Shown here: positions 1 to 12,290 of the stretch, piece by piece
Position numbering within the stretch: the first letter of the stretch is position 1
How the letters are laid out: each line of letters starts with the position of its first letter
DNA from: Acanthacorydalis orientalis
Taxonomy: Eukaryota > Arthropoda > Insecta > Megaloptera > Corydalidae
DNA: 64,000 bases
Direction of reading: 5' to 3'
NCBI GenBank assembly: GCA_034766995.1
Contig: CM068318.1
Location: 37,496,956 to 37,560,955, forward strand
The notes under the pieces: model-generated
Told to the model about the DNA's origin: nothing
The model's input: only the letters and a program-made list of their open reading frames with translations
Database searches by the model: none
Made by a program: the position numbers and the translations under genes

Positions 1-120
1 AAGTAAATTTAACATGGGGAAAAGTATTATTTATGGACACTTTTCTGTACGGAAATATTTTTTGTAAGGGAAAATCGATATTTTTGAAAGGAAAATGCAT
101 GCATAAAATCTTATATACTA

Positions 121-123
<3 letters not shown>

Positions 124-189
<66 letters not shown>
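124..189. repeat. (TA)n microsatellite
   Basis: Uninterrupted TA dinucleotide run. The rest of 1-1230 is AT-rich and holds no supported gene. An (ATCT)n tetranucleotide run passing into TA is at 855-924, and another TA run at 979-1020. Confidence 0.95.
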
Positions 190-193
<4 letters not shown>

Positions 194-854
194 CTTTACT
201 TATCAGTAACTTAATGTATTTCAAACGTTAAGGATATTTGAAATGAAACCCATTTTAGGAATAATTCTATTAGTGAAATTATGCTTGTATGTTTTTATAT
301 CTGTTTCTCATTAATGCATTTTTTTGATGGTCTTCGTTCTTTCAATAAATCCCGTTTAATGTTCAATTGTGATTTATCGAAGAAGTCAAATGTCTTCTAT
401 TAAAACACTGTATTCAATTTTAATAAAATTTTTAAACACTTCTCTCTGTTTGCAAACTAAAGTCTTGAAAATTTTAGAAAAATATTGATAGTATTTATCC
501 ATCGTTGTGAAATTGTATACAATAATTTGACAACTTGTAAAATAATGAAAATTCAAATTGTAATCTATATTATGGTAAGAAATGAATCTGTTTCGGATTT
601 TACATATAGTTTCAGAATGAATGAAGAGTTATCTTACAATTTTTTATCAACTTGATGGTATTTTAACAACCTTCCATATATTCTTATAAACATATTTTGG
701 AAATATTTACAATTTATAAAAAAATGGAGTGTCACGTAAGCGATTCTTTTTTTAAAAGCATGGAACTCCACATTTTTAAAATAAAATATTTCTATTTTAT
801 CGCCAGAAGGCTCTGCCCCCTACTCGCTTCGATCGTATCGCATGTATTCGCTCA

Positions 855-855
855 A

Positions 856-906
<51 letters not shown>

Positions 907-924
907 ATATATATATATATATAT
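855..924. repeat. (ATCT)n passing into (TA)n
   Basis: About twelve ATCT units followed directly by TA units. A compound microsatellite. Confidence 0.95.
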
Positions 925-978
925 GCATGTTAGTATGTCTACATAATTATTCTCGTAGATATATTCCCAACGTAGTTG

Positions 979-1023
<45 letters not shown>

Positions 1024-1359
1024 TATATAATCACTCTCGTAATTATATTGCTACATAATTGTTTTATAAAGTCGCACATTTTATTGTAGTTGTTATCATG
1101 CGAGGACATTGAAGGAGAATGGAATGGAAGGGGGATATATATATATAAACCATTAAGTAATATTTGAAATAACTTAAAAATAATTTTCATTAAAATGGAT
1201 TAAAAAAGATAGAAACATTATTTTTCTTTTTCATCCTGTATTGCAAGAAGATGTTATATAAATATACTTATTTTTTACAGTCTCTACGTTCTACGTTTTC
1301 CAACGCTAAATTAGTGGTCTCCCCCCTTCCAAAAAAGAAACATTGACTAGTGATTATTT

Positions 1360-1930
1360 TAAAAAGAAAGTTTTTTGGTCACGTATGCAGCAAATCATGC
1401 ACTATCTATTTGCATTTCTTCATCCGACCTGAGACTTTCCGCTCATTGCCTCTTTGAGTGATCCAAATAGGTGATAATTACTTGAAGCGAGGTCTAGTGA
1501 GTACAATAAATGAGAGACATTCATAATACAGTCTTTTTTATGGCCATCACCGTTGCACGAGCATTGTCATGTTGCAACAAGACACCGATACTCAGAATTC
1601 CTTGTCATTTATACTGGTTGATTTCTGATCAGAGATGATTTATGAGGAGATCTGAATATGTGGCACTGGTGACAATATTCCTGGAGCTAAAATGCTCATA
1701 GATTTGGTCTCGTTTGATCCAGAAGAGAGCCTGTATCACTACCCTTATAGATGACTGCGTTTGGAACATTTTTGATTTTGGCAAGGATGTATATTGCCAT
1801 CCCTTGCTTGCTTCGTTCGTTTCTGGATGATGGTAGCGAACACAGGTTTCATCTCCAGTCACAATTCTCGATAGAAAACCATTCTGATTCATATATTAGG
1901 CGGTGCATGACTGACTACGTATGCAACGAA
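1360..1930 (-). pseudogene. Decayed mariner-family transposase
   Basis: Read on the minus strand, three frames give successive mariner transposase blocks: FLSRIVTGDETCVRYHHPET (first catalytic Asp region) near 1800-1880, LLQHDNARATVM (second Asp region) near 1550-1600, and FGSLKEAMSG near 1440. Stops and frameshifts separate them, so no protein is made. No intact terminal repeats were found around it. Confidence 0.8.
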
Positions 1931-1934
1931 AATA

Positions 1935-2190
1935 CTTTTTCTAAAAGAATCCAGACAGTAGTTAAACGGAGGAGGATTTGTACAGAACGCAATAGAGACT
2001 GTGTTGAGAAATAGTACAATTGTATGAAAATTCCTTAAAATACAGGATGAAAAGAAGAATAATGAAGGTTTTGATTTAACTCACCTACATATGTACTGTA
2101 AAAAATTTTTCTAAAGAAATCCAGGCACTAGTTAAGCGCTGGAAGACTTGCATTGAGCACAATGGACACTATATTGAAAAATAATACAAT
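1935..2190 (+). repeat. Two near-copies of a mariner transposase C-terminus
   Basis: Segments at about 1935-2040 and 2103-2215 are similar to one another and encode KRIQTVVKRRRICTERN and KEIQALVKRWKTCIEHNGDY, each ending in EK-stop. This matches the C-terminal helix of mariner transposases. They are on the opposite strand from the adjacent fragment. Confidence 0.65.
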
Positions 2191-2309
2191 TGTATGAAAC
2201 CTTTTTAATATGAATTAAAAATTATGTAGAAATTTCCTAATAAAATATAATAAAAAAGGCAGAAAAATCTTAAATACAACCCTTTGTAATACTAATTATT
2301 GTTATACTC

Positions 2310-2363
<54 letters not shown>

Positions 2364-2512
2364 TTATGTAAATTGTTATTATTTATGGCTATGGAAATGT
2401 TAAAGTTCATTAGATCGTATCTTTTAACTTTAACAATGCATTATTACTCTAATGCATCTGATTGTGTGTGTAATATGACGTAAAGTATTGTATATATCCA
2501 ATATTTTATGTT

Positions 2513-2566
<54 letters not shown>

Positions 2567-2653
2567 TAAGAATAGAAATAGTTTAAAGAATGAATAATTT
2601 TTTGTCATATTAATAAAATAACATTAACTAACTTTTTAAATTATTTTGTATGT

Positions 2654-3190
2654 ACAAGGGTGGTCCCAGAAGTACCCGACCCAACAAAGAAAACATAAAT
2701 TTTTTGGAAAAAATATATTTATTTTTCAACATAATCTCCTTTCAGCTCTATACACTTTTCCCAGCGATGTTCAATAAGTTCGATACCCTTTTTATAATAA
2801 CTGTCTTGCTCTTCAAAATACCCATTAACTGCCGACATCACTTCTTCATCGTTGGGAAATCTTTGACCACTGAGCCATTTTTTCAAGTTTGGGAACAGAA
2901 AATAATCCGAGGGGGCTAAATCTGGCGAATAGGGTGCATGAGGTAGCAATTCAAACTTTAATTCATTAATTTTGGCCGTTGCAATAACGGATTTGTGAGC
3001 TGGTGCATTGTCTTGATGAAACAACACTTTCTTCTTAGCCAAATGCGGCCGTTTTTGCTTGATTTCTTCGCTCAAACGTTGCAATAAGTTCGCATAATAC
3101 TCGCCGTTGATAGTTTTTCATTTTTCAAGATATTCAATGAAAATTATCCCACGCGCATCCCAAAAAACCGACACCATGACCTTGCCTGCA
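2654..3190 (-). pseudogene. Mariner transposase (catalytic half), truncated, one stop
   Basis: On the minus strand 3084-2719 is open and contains [33 protein letters not shown] and the C-terminal RWEKCIELKGDYVEK, a DD34D mariner layout. Upstream the same frame continues as GKVMVSVFWDARGIIFIEYL until a TGA just before KTINGEYYANLLQRL. The N-terminal half is missing: at about 3190 the sequence switches to a fragment of a different mariner in the other orientation. The outer end near 2654 begins ACAAGGGTGGTCCC, probably the terminal repeat. Confidence 0.9.
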
Positions 3191-3194
3191 GATA

Positions 3195-3300
3195 AAACAA
3201 CTGAAGAAGCTAATTGAATTAGAACTACACACAACAATTTGAGAGCTTGCACAAAAGTTAAGCGTTAGTCATCCAACAGCTCTGGACCTCTTAAAACAGC
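3195..3300 (+). repeat. Mariner family A fragment (HTH region)
   Basis: The plus strand reads ELAQKLSVSHPTALDLLK after an in-frame stop. It matches the second helix-turn-helix of the family A copies at 25835, 45265 and 61165. Both ends are truncated. Confidence 0.7.
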
Positions 3301-3555
3301 TAGAACAGCTAGAAGTATTTGTAATCGGACAACTTTTCTCTTCTTTCTGTAGATACTTTTTTTTATAAATTTTGCTAATCTTATCTGTAAATCTGCTTCT
3401 TTTATATTCAAAATCTGTTTTATATCTAGAAATCCTATTTCTACCAAAACTTTTTTCCGTTTTACACTTAAACCATTATGATATTTCAAAATGCGATCTT
3501 CGTCCTCCTCAATAAACTCACATAATACTTTTTTCTCGGTCTTTCGACTTCCCAA
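3265..3555 (-). other. Unassigned open reading frame, 96 codons
   Basis: It is open from ATG with a lysine/glutamate-rich composition (starts MGSRKTEKKVLCEFIEEDED). The 3' third overlaps the mariner fragment at 3265-3300, so its end is transposon-derived. It resembles no family I know. It lies just upstream of the first visible otk exon, on the other strand, and may be chance or a transposon remnant. Confidence 0.2.
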
Positions 3556-3624
3556 CGCAATTTAAACTAAATTGATAAACCAGCACATGTGTGATATATA
3601 ACTAACTGAATATTTTATTTACAG

Positions 3625-3748
3625 GGATCGGCGAAGCAAAAGTCCAACTGCAGTCGCCCGAATCTGCGTCTTACATCGAATCCGGCAAGGAAATAATATT
3701 AAGATGTCATTTAGATGGAACCGGCGATATCCACGTTAAATGGTTGCG
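3625..3748 (+). CDS. otk: otk exon a: first half of Ig domain 1
   Basis: The acceptor is TTTATTTACAG and the donor is CG|GTGAGT. The exon begins with two bases of a split codon, then [13 protein letters not shown]; it carries the first Ig cysteine (ILRCHL) and the core tryptophan (VKWLR). The missing upstream exon must end one base into a codon. No start codon or signal peptide is present here. Confidence 0.92.
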
Positions 3749-4571
3749 GTGAGTGTTATTGTAGTGTGCACGAGGGCCGTGCGTTTCTTTTCTATTTCTA
3801 AACACGAACTCGTTTATATGAAAATTTAATATTCCCCAGGAATATGGAGAGAATTGTCGACAGCGATCGCGTTGTGATGAAGAAGAAGCGTTTGCATATC
3901 AAACACGTGACAGCTGCAGATAATGGAATATATAAGTGTATTGCTGAAAATGATGCCGGCACTTCTATTAGCACGAGTGATTTCGCTCTCGCTATTCCAG
4001 GTTAGATGATATTTTACATGAACTATTACTGTCGCCTCCACGTTTTCGTATTACATAATTCAGTTTGTTTGTTATATATGTACATCTCGTGATCATTTCA
4101 TTTCCGAAGTTGATTACCTCGTTACATCGACATACTTTTGCTTACATTTTCATTATTATAAATTGATTCATATACATATATACGTGCACGCGATACAAAT
4201 ATACAATAGGTATTAGGGTCTAACATATGAAATTGTGGAATCTGTAGGTGAGAATTAAAACGCAATATTTTTAACAGAACAAAATATATTTAATCAAAAT
4301 AAGCTCCGTCAGCTTCAACAGACATACATACAACATGCTAGAGACATTGTTGTCGATCCTGTATCGTAACAAGCAATTAGAAAATAAAATGATTAACTTA
4401 TTATTTTGGTTTCATCCATTTCTAAAAAATAAAATTAGAAATAAAATCTTTAATATTTGTCGGAAAAATAAGTACTTAATATTATTTTAATTAAACTATA
4501 AATTATTAAATTAGAAATTAATCTATATATATATATGCATGTATGTATATGTATATATATATATATGTATG

Positions 4572-4610
<39 letters not shown>

Positions 4611-5636
4611 GTGTAAATTTTTTTTATTATTTGCTTCTATTCCATCTTTAACCCAATTTGAAGCAAAATTAATAATAGAACCAAATTCGATGTTACCAGA
4701 ATATAGACCGGAAATGCACTTTAAAATGATATTAACATGAACATGATGAAATGACACTTTCATTGAAAAAAGAAAAACCACATGACAACAAAAACCACAA
4801 TTATTTTCATACTGACCTATTACATTATATTAATCAGAAAAAGAAATGGAGAAGAATCTTTTTAAGATAAAAGAAAATTTCAGAAGAGTGAAATTATTAT
4901 TATTGTGATTTACAAAAATTAGTTTTTCGACATGGTGTTGATTAATTAATAATATATATATAAATATATATATATATAGATGGATATAATTTCATAGCCT
5001 TTTTCAATTTATACAAAGAAAATAAATTTATCTTTCGTATAAAATTGTATCCGAATCATAAATTACATGTAATCTCGCAACTGTAGAAGCTACAGTATTG
5101 ATCAGATTTTGGCAAGTTGAAATCATAGGAATTCCCGAGTCGTTTGTACGTTCTTATTAAGTTAGGTATGCTTTTTATCTGCTATTTTTCAGTTTTACTG
5201 TAGATGGAAGTTTTTATGATAACACTTCCGAGAAATAAATTCGATAGCGACGCTTGAAAAGTACGGAAAACGTTAAGGACTTGCTTGTTTAAATTATTCT
5301 TGTGATTTTATTGATGGAAAGGAATAGTACTATTGTTATATATTATGAAAAGACTGTATGTATATATCGTATTTGGGTATATGTAGAGTAGTTATGATTT
5401 TATAGTTGTATGTTTTTTTTATGTACACGAGAAGAGAAAGGAAATGTTCAAATAAAACTCTCGTACTTGTTTTTGTGCAGTATTTCAAAAGTAGTATGAG
5501 GGAAAAAAACAAGCGTATAACTTTTAAATAACTTTATATTCAACTTCGTTTTATATGTTCAGTAAAAGTCCTTAGAACTGGTAATTCACGAGAAACAAAC
5601 ATTTTTCTTTTATATACAAGTACGCATACAAAATAC

Positions 5637-5696
<60 letters not shown>

Positions 5697-5997
5697 TGTT
5701 CATAATACAAGGACATTTTCTTACAAATTTGGGAAAATTAATTATTTTTAGTTCAATTTTCTCATTAATTTATTTATTTATTTTGTAATGAGTTTCATAT
5801 AAATTAACGAAAGTACATATATATATATATAAATATATATACACATACATATGCATATGCATACATGTTCTATGTATGACGTATATATTGTTCATAATAC
5901 AAGGACATTTTTTTACAAATTTATAAAATTAGTTATTTTTAGTTCAATTTTCTCATGAATTCATTTTTAACATTTTTTTTATAAATTATCGAATATA

Positions 5998-6084
<87 letters not shown>

Positions 6085-6178
6085 CATAATAGGACATTTT
6101 TTACAAATTTATAAAATTATGTATTGTTGATTCAATTTTCTCATTAATTCATTTTGTAATATTTTTTTAAAAAATTAT

Positions 6179-6236
<58 letters not shown>

Positions 6237-6357
6237 CATGTATGCATATATACATTGTTCATAATAGATGGACATTTTTTACAAGTTTATAAAATTAGTT
6301 ATTTTTAGTTCAATTTTCTCATTAATTCATTTTTAACATTTTTTTTTATAAATTATC

Positions 6358-6429
<72 letters not shown>

Positions 6430-6435
6430 TTGTAT

Positions 6436-6469
<34 letters not shown>

Positions 6470-6570
6470 TGTTCATAATAGAAGGACATTTTTTACAAAT
6501 TTATAAAATTATGTATTGTTGATTCAATTTTCTCATTAATTCATTTTGTAATATTTTTTTAAAAAATTAT

Positions 6571-6608
<38 letters not shown>

Positions 6609-7073
6609 TATATATATACATACATGTATGCATATATACATTGTTCATAATAGATGGACATTTTCTACAAGTTTATAAAATTATTTATTTTTAGTTCAAT
6701 TTTCTCATTAATTATTACATGATTTGTCAAGTTAAGATATGATTTTTTAGGCTTATACCACGAATTAAATGATCATCTGTATATATATATATATATATAT
6801 AAATATAAAATCAAAATTTTTCACACAAAACTACAACGTTGCAAAAAATAATCTATCTGAGATGTTTATATAGACATATACTAACACATATATATATTTA
6901 TATATAACGACTACGTTGCGATATATCTGTGATCATAATTATATAAACATAATGAGTTTTTAAAAAAAAGTTTATTGTTTCATTCGGTTCATATGCAGAC
7001 TTATAATTAACAAGTGGGCGAGGGGAACGATTCCGGGGGTTGGTGAGCGTAGCGAGGAAGAGACGAAGTCCCT

Positions 7074-7141
<68 letters not shown>

Positions 7142-8258
7142 GCTTGTGATATTTTATACTGAGTTCCAGAAAAGACTCCTTCTTTTCTAATTTAAACGAT
7201 TTAATACTTCTCACTTTTTAAATATATTTGTATTATACTTACCCCTTGTATTCATAAGTGTCTTTATGGAATTTTATATTTTTTTGGCTTCCGACCAATA
7301 ATGTCTGGTGCCCATTTACTATTTTCATTTATAATAATTCATTAAAAAGGGTAATTCACGAATAAGGTAAATTATTGATCGAAACCCAAAAATATAAGAA
7401 GGCCCATAAATATGATTATGAGTAGGTATTAGATCGGTATGAAAATAATTTCTGCAATGTATATGATTTTAAAGGTCATAAACCGCAATTATTTTTCTAC
7501 CAACCTATTTGAATAAGCATATTACAAATTATTGGAAATATGTAAAATGAATACGGAAATAAACAAGAGTTACCACCATAATTGAAGAGTTTAAAATGAG
7601 AGAGGTATATTGTTACTAATATCTCCATTCTATTTCTATTTTAAACTCTTTAACTATGTCTATAACTCTGGGGTGCTTTCGTATCCATTTCTGTTCTTCT
7701 GTCTGTTCGTATTATTCCTCGAATAGCATCTATGCCATTAATTTTTTACACTGTACGGTATTTGATGAAATTTGATGAATTTGCTCTGCAGTATATTTCA
7801 TTTAAATATATTTCATTTTCTCTTTTTATTTTAGATGAGCAGTCGGTTCTGATTCAAGAAATACCAAAAAATCAGTTAGTGAAAATTGGCGATACAGCTA
7901 ATATGGATTGTGTTTATAAGAATGCTGATGTTGTGCAATGGTTTTTCAAGAAAAACGGACCTCTAGAAAACACAGAAAGGTATAAATAATTCTTTCTTGA
8001 ATAACATATTTATATCTTTGAAGTAATTTGATATTTAATTCAGATATTATTATTCTGTTACAATTTTTGTTATCTTACTTATACAGGTATTAAGTCCTAA
8101 ATAATATGCTCTAAAAACGAATTATTATTTTTATTAAGATATTTATTTATTGCTGAATTTTATAACAAAATGCAATCTTGATAAAAAATACTGCTATTCC
8201 ATTATTTGTAAATAAAAAATAACTTTATATAAAATATAACTTCAATTATGTCAGAGAA

Positions 8259-8312
<54 letters not shown>

Positions 8313-8695
8313 TATTTTATTAGTATAAATCATAGATGTGATAAACAAAGACTGGCAAGACCATATATAAGATCCTATTCTTTTTTACTCCACAAACATT
8401 TTAATAATTTCCTTGTTTTGTCCTGTATCAGAAGCTATTTGTATAGTTGTTTTTGGTTTTATTGATTTGTTACATTTTCTACAGATAGAGATGTATAAAT
8501 CAATTATAAAACATTTTCATTATGAACATGAAAATTATGTTACTGTTCATTTGTGACAAATTACTTCAAGTCAAAATAATTTTCGTTTTAAACTTATTGA
8601 AAAATATAATATAAAATTTAATACCTCACTAATTTACAAATAGATTAAATTAATATAATTAAATATTTAATAAAAATAAAAAGTCTAATTTACAG

Positions 8696-8767
<72 letters not shown>

Positions 8768-11700
8768 TATTTTATTAGCATAAATCATAGATGTGATAAA
8801 CAAAGACTGATAAGGCCATATACAAGATCCTATTCTTTTTTAGTCCACAAACATTTTTCTGATCAAAAATGTTCAATAATTAATAATTGATTATTTTTGA
8901 TTGTTGCTTATAAGCGTTTTGATGGTGATGCCATTATTCCAGAATACTAAGGTCAGAGCTGTATGGTAGTATTTTGGCGCCTGGAGCAGATATTCTTAAA
9001 AAGCGCATTTATTCTATACTGAAATGACTAATTGCCTAAATTAGAAAACCTAATAATTCATTTTATATATTTATTAATGCCTTCAACATGTTTAACACAA
9101 ATAGGAAGCAGTTGCAATAATACATTATGAAATAGTTAGATTTGTACAGAATAATTAATAATTATATTAATTTGTTACAGAATTACAGTTTTTCCTAATG
9201 GGAGTATAAGTATTAAAGACATTGAAAAAGAAGATGAAGGCATTTATTCTTGTGTAGGAATGCGCAGTGAGTCGCCCGAAAGAACACAAACATACACAGC
9301 GGAAATTAATATCGCATGTGAGATTATCAGACGTTCGCTTTTACTGAATATATTTTATATAATATTTGTATATATTGTAGATATCGACGAGTTGGCAGTG
9401 AATAATTTTGAACCTGAGTTATCATCATCGAAGCAAGAAACAGTCGCAGATGGCGATGAATTTCAAATTACCTGCCTACCACCAGACGGTTTACCGATTC
9501 CAAAAGTTTGGTGGAGGAGTCCAAAAAATCATACGGTAAATAAGTATTTTTAAAATTAATATTGTCAGATAAATTGCTTAATTTAATTCTGTATTTTATT
9601 AATAATCACTACTTATTTTTCGATTTGAAGTAAATCATGATAAAAAATTAAACTTTAAGAAAATAAAATCTAATTACCCATTTTTACAAATATATTTTTC
9701 ACACACCTCATAAAGTATAGAATTGTTTTTTGATCGAAGAAGTTCGGAAATTGATTACTGATTAATTTTAATTGTTGCCTATTCGCATTTCAATGACAAT
9801 ATCATCGTTCTCAGAGGATTAAAAGCGGTCTGAAGAATTATCAATAATCAGTTATTGAATATTTTCAATCAAACATTTCTTTTTGATTTGTGTGGTGCGT
9901 GAAAAATGCATTTATTGAAGTGAATTTAACCGCAATTCCAGAACTATAGTTTGATACAAATTACAGTTTTTCTCACTCATGTTCGTCCACGAGAAAGCTT
10001 TCAATTAAGCATGTATACAGACACACCATTAAATTTGAATATTTTTATTCACCCTTTTTTTAAATATACCATAAAACAATATTTAATTTTTCCATTCGGT
10101 AATTAATCGATAAGGATGATTCCTTGGGAATCCTAAAAAAATAGTGGTCATTACCTTCCCAGCTGACAAAACGGTCTTCGCCTTCTTCGGTGTACTTTCG
10201 CCAATCGTTTAAACATAACATGCATTCAAATATTAATTCATTAACAATAACAAAGGGACAAGATATAAAATGAAAAAAAAATAATCTCACACTGATATTT
10301 GTATAAAACAAATTTATTATGAGAGTACAGTCGATAAATTTTACAAATGTTACAAAATATTGTAACTAATACTTCTCTGGGAAGTATTTACTTGCAATTA
10401 TTACAGTTAACCTGCTTAGTATTGATTCCACTTTTTTGGTAACTCCAAGGATGATATTTACTCATTCCACATCCAGTCTCTTTTGTTTTTGATTTTATAT
10501 GTTTTGATTATACGAGGGTCGTTTGAGAAATATGCTAAAAAGCCAGTTAAACACCGTTTTTTTCTTTTAGAAAAAATCAATTTTATTTTTCAACATAATC
10601 TCTATTGAGGGCTATACATTTGGTCCAGCAAGTTTGCAAAATATGTATTGATGGCGGCGATGGCATCCTCATTCGACGAGAATTTCTTCCCACCAAGTTA
10701 AATTTTCAAGTTTGGGAAGAAGAAGATTGGAGAAGGGCGGATGAAGAGTCAATTCGAAGCCTAATTCGCGCCATTTTGTTATTACGACGGTCGATTTGTG
10801 GGACGGTGCGTTGTCCTGGTGAAAGAGCACTTTTTTAAGCGCCAATCTTGACCGTTTTTGTTCTTGACCGTTCTTTCAAAGGGTCCAATAATGTTCCATA
10901 ATATACTCCTGTTATAGTTTTTTTCCCTTCGTTAAGTAGTCCATCAGGATGTTTCCAAAAAACAGTGACTATCACTTTCCCAACCGACAAAACGGTCTTC
11001 GCCTTCTTCGGCGCACTTTCACCAGTCGTTGTCTACTCCTTTGACTGCTTCATCAATTCAGGTGTGTAGTAGTGGATCCATGTTTCATCTATAGTGACGA
11101 ATCGACCTAAAAGGCTTGCTCGTTTTTTTCAAATTTTGCGGCAACTACTACAATGCTCGCTTCAAACATCTGCAGAACGTGAACAACGCGTCAGTTTTGA
11201 CTGAAATTTCGTCTATTCTAGTTTGAAAAGTGACATTTAATAATCGTGACATTATCAAATGAATAGTAGAGGCACGTCATAGAAATTTACCAAACTTATC
11301 AAACAATCCTCGTATGTTTAAGCTTTGTCCACACAGTTTAAATCGGGTTGATGTTAGATAATTGGGGAGCGGAAATGTTTTCATAACTTTGGGACAGTTA
11401 TATAGAAGCCATTCTTGAGTTGTACGAGCCTTATACTTGGGATCATAATCTTCATAGAATATTTAATTGGCTGCGATTCCCAGACGGGTCGCACTGGAAT
11501 TCCAGTTTTTTTTTTAAATATTGATTTACTTTAATTTATCCCATACTTCTATCCATAAAATGAAAGTTCCGATAACAGAAAAAGAAAAAAGCACCCTCAT
11601 ATTATAACTGTCCACCATGGTATTTCATGCTAGGTCGAAGAATTCTTACATCCAAGCCTTCACCTGATTTTCTTCAAACTATTTGCTTTTCATCAAATCA

Positions 11701-12254
11701 ATAAAACGTTAACTGAGTCTCGCCTATAAAAATTACCTGTTCTAAAAATCAAATATTCACTTTTAAGTTCATAGTTTTCTAGAGTACCAATACGATTGAG
11801 TGTAACTCTATGTAAATAACTTAAAAGCTCTTCTTATATTATTTAAATAAACGGTCAAGATACAGTTTGAAAAATTTGTCCGTAATGATAGAAGTTTCTA
11901 ATTTTTTCAATGGAATTCTATTTCACGTCAGTTTGCATAAATTTAATAAAATAAGCGTAATTAAGATAGTTAAAAATCTTTAAATAATAACATTTTTTAT
12001 AAACGATTTTATGTAAACTTCTTTCTAGATATCTGATTCCGGTTCAATAAGAGTTGATGAAGGACGATTAATTGTTACTGAAGCTAACGATGATAGTGCT
12101 GGATCATATACTTGTATAGCAGAAAATAGTGCAGGAATATCAGAAATGTCATTTACATTAATTGTTACTAGTATGTATTTTAATTAGTTTATATTGGTAT
12201 TTAGACCTATTTCTTGAAATAAACACATATATTAATTCTTATATGTATGTACTT

Positions 12255-12290
<36 letters not shown>

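Noticed and set aside
1751..2014. Plus-strand open frame of 87 codons
   Set aside because: It overlaps the minus-strand mariner remnant and only its last part is a transposase C-terminal piece; not a gene.
1..3600. Signal-peptide exon of otk
   Set aside because: I looked for a start codon, hydrophobic leader and a donor one base into a codon before 3625 and found none I could support; it is probably upstream of the window.
10605..10838. Plus-strand open frame of 77 codons
   Set aside because: Antisense shadow of the mariner transposase on the minus strand at 10511-11314.
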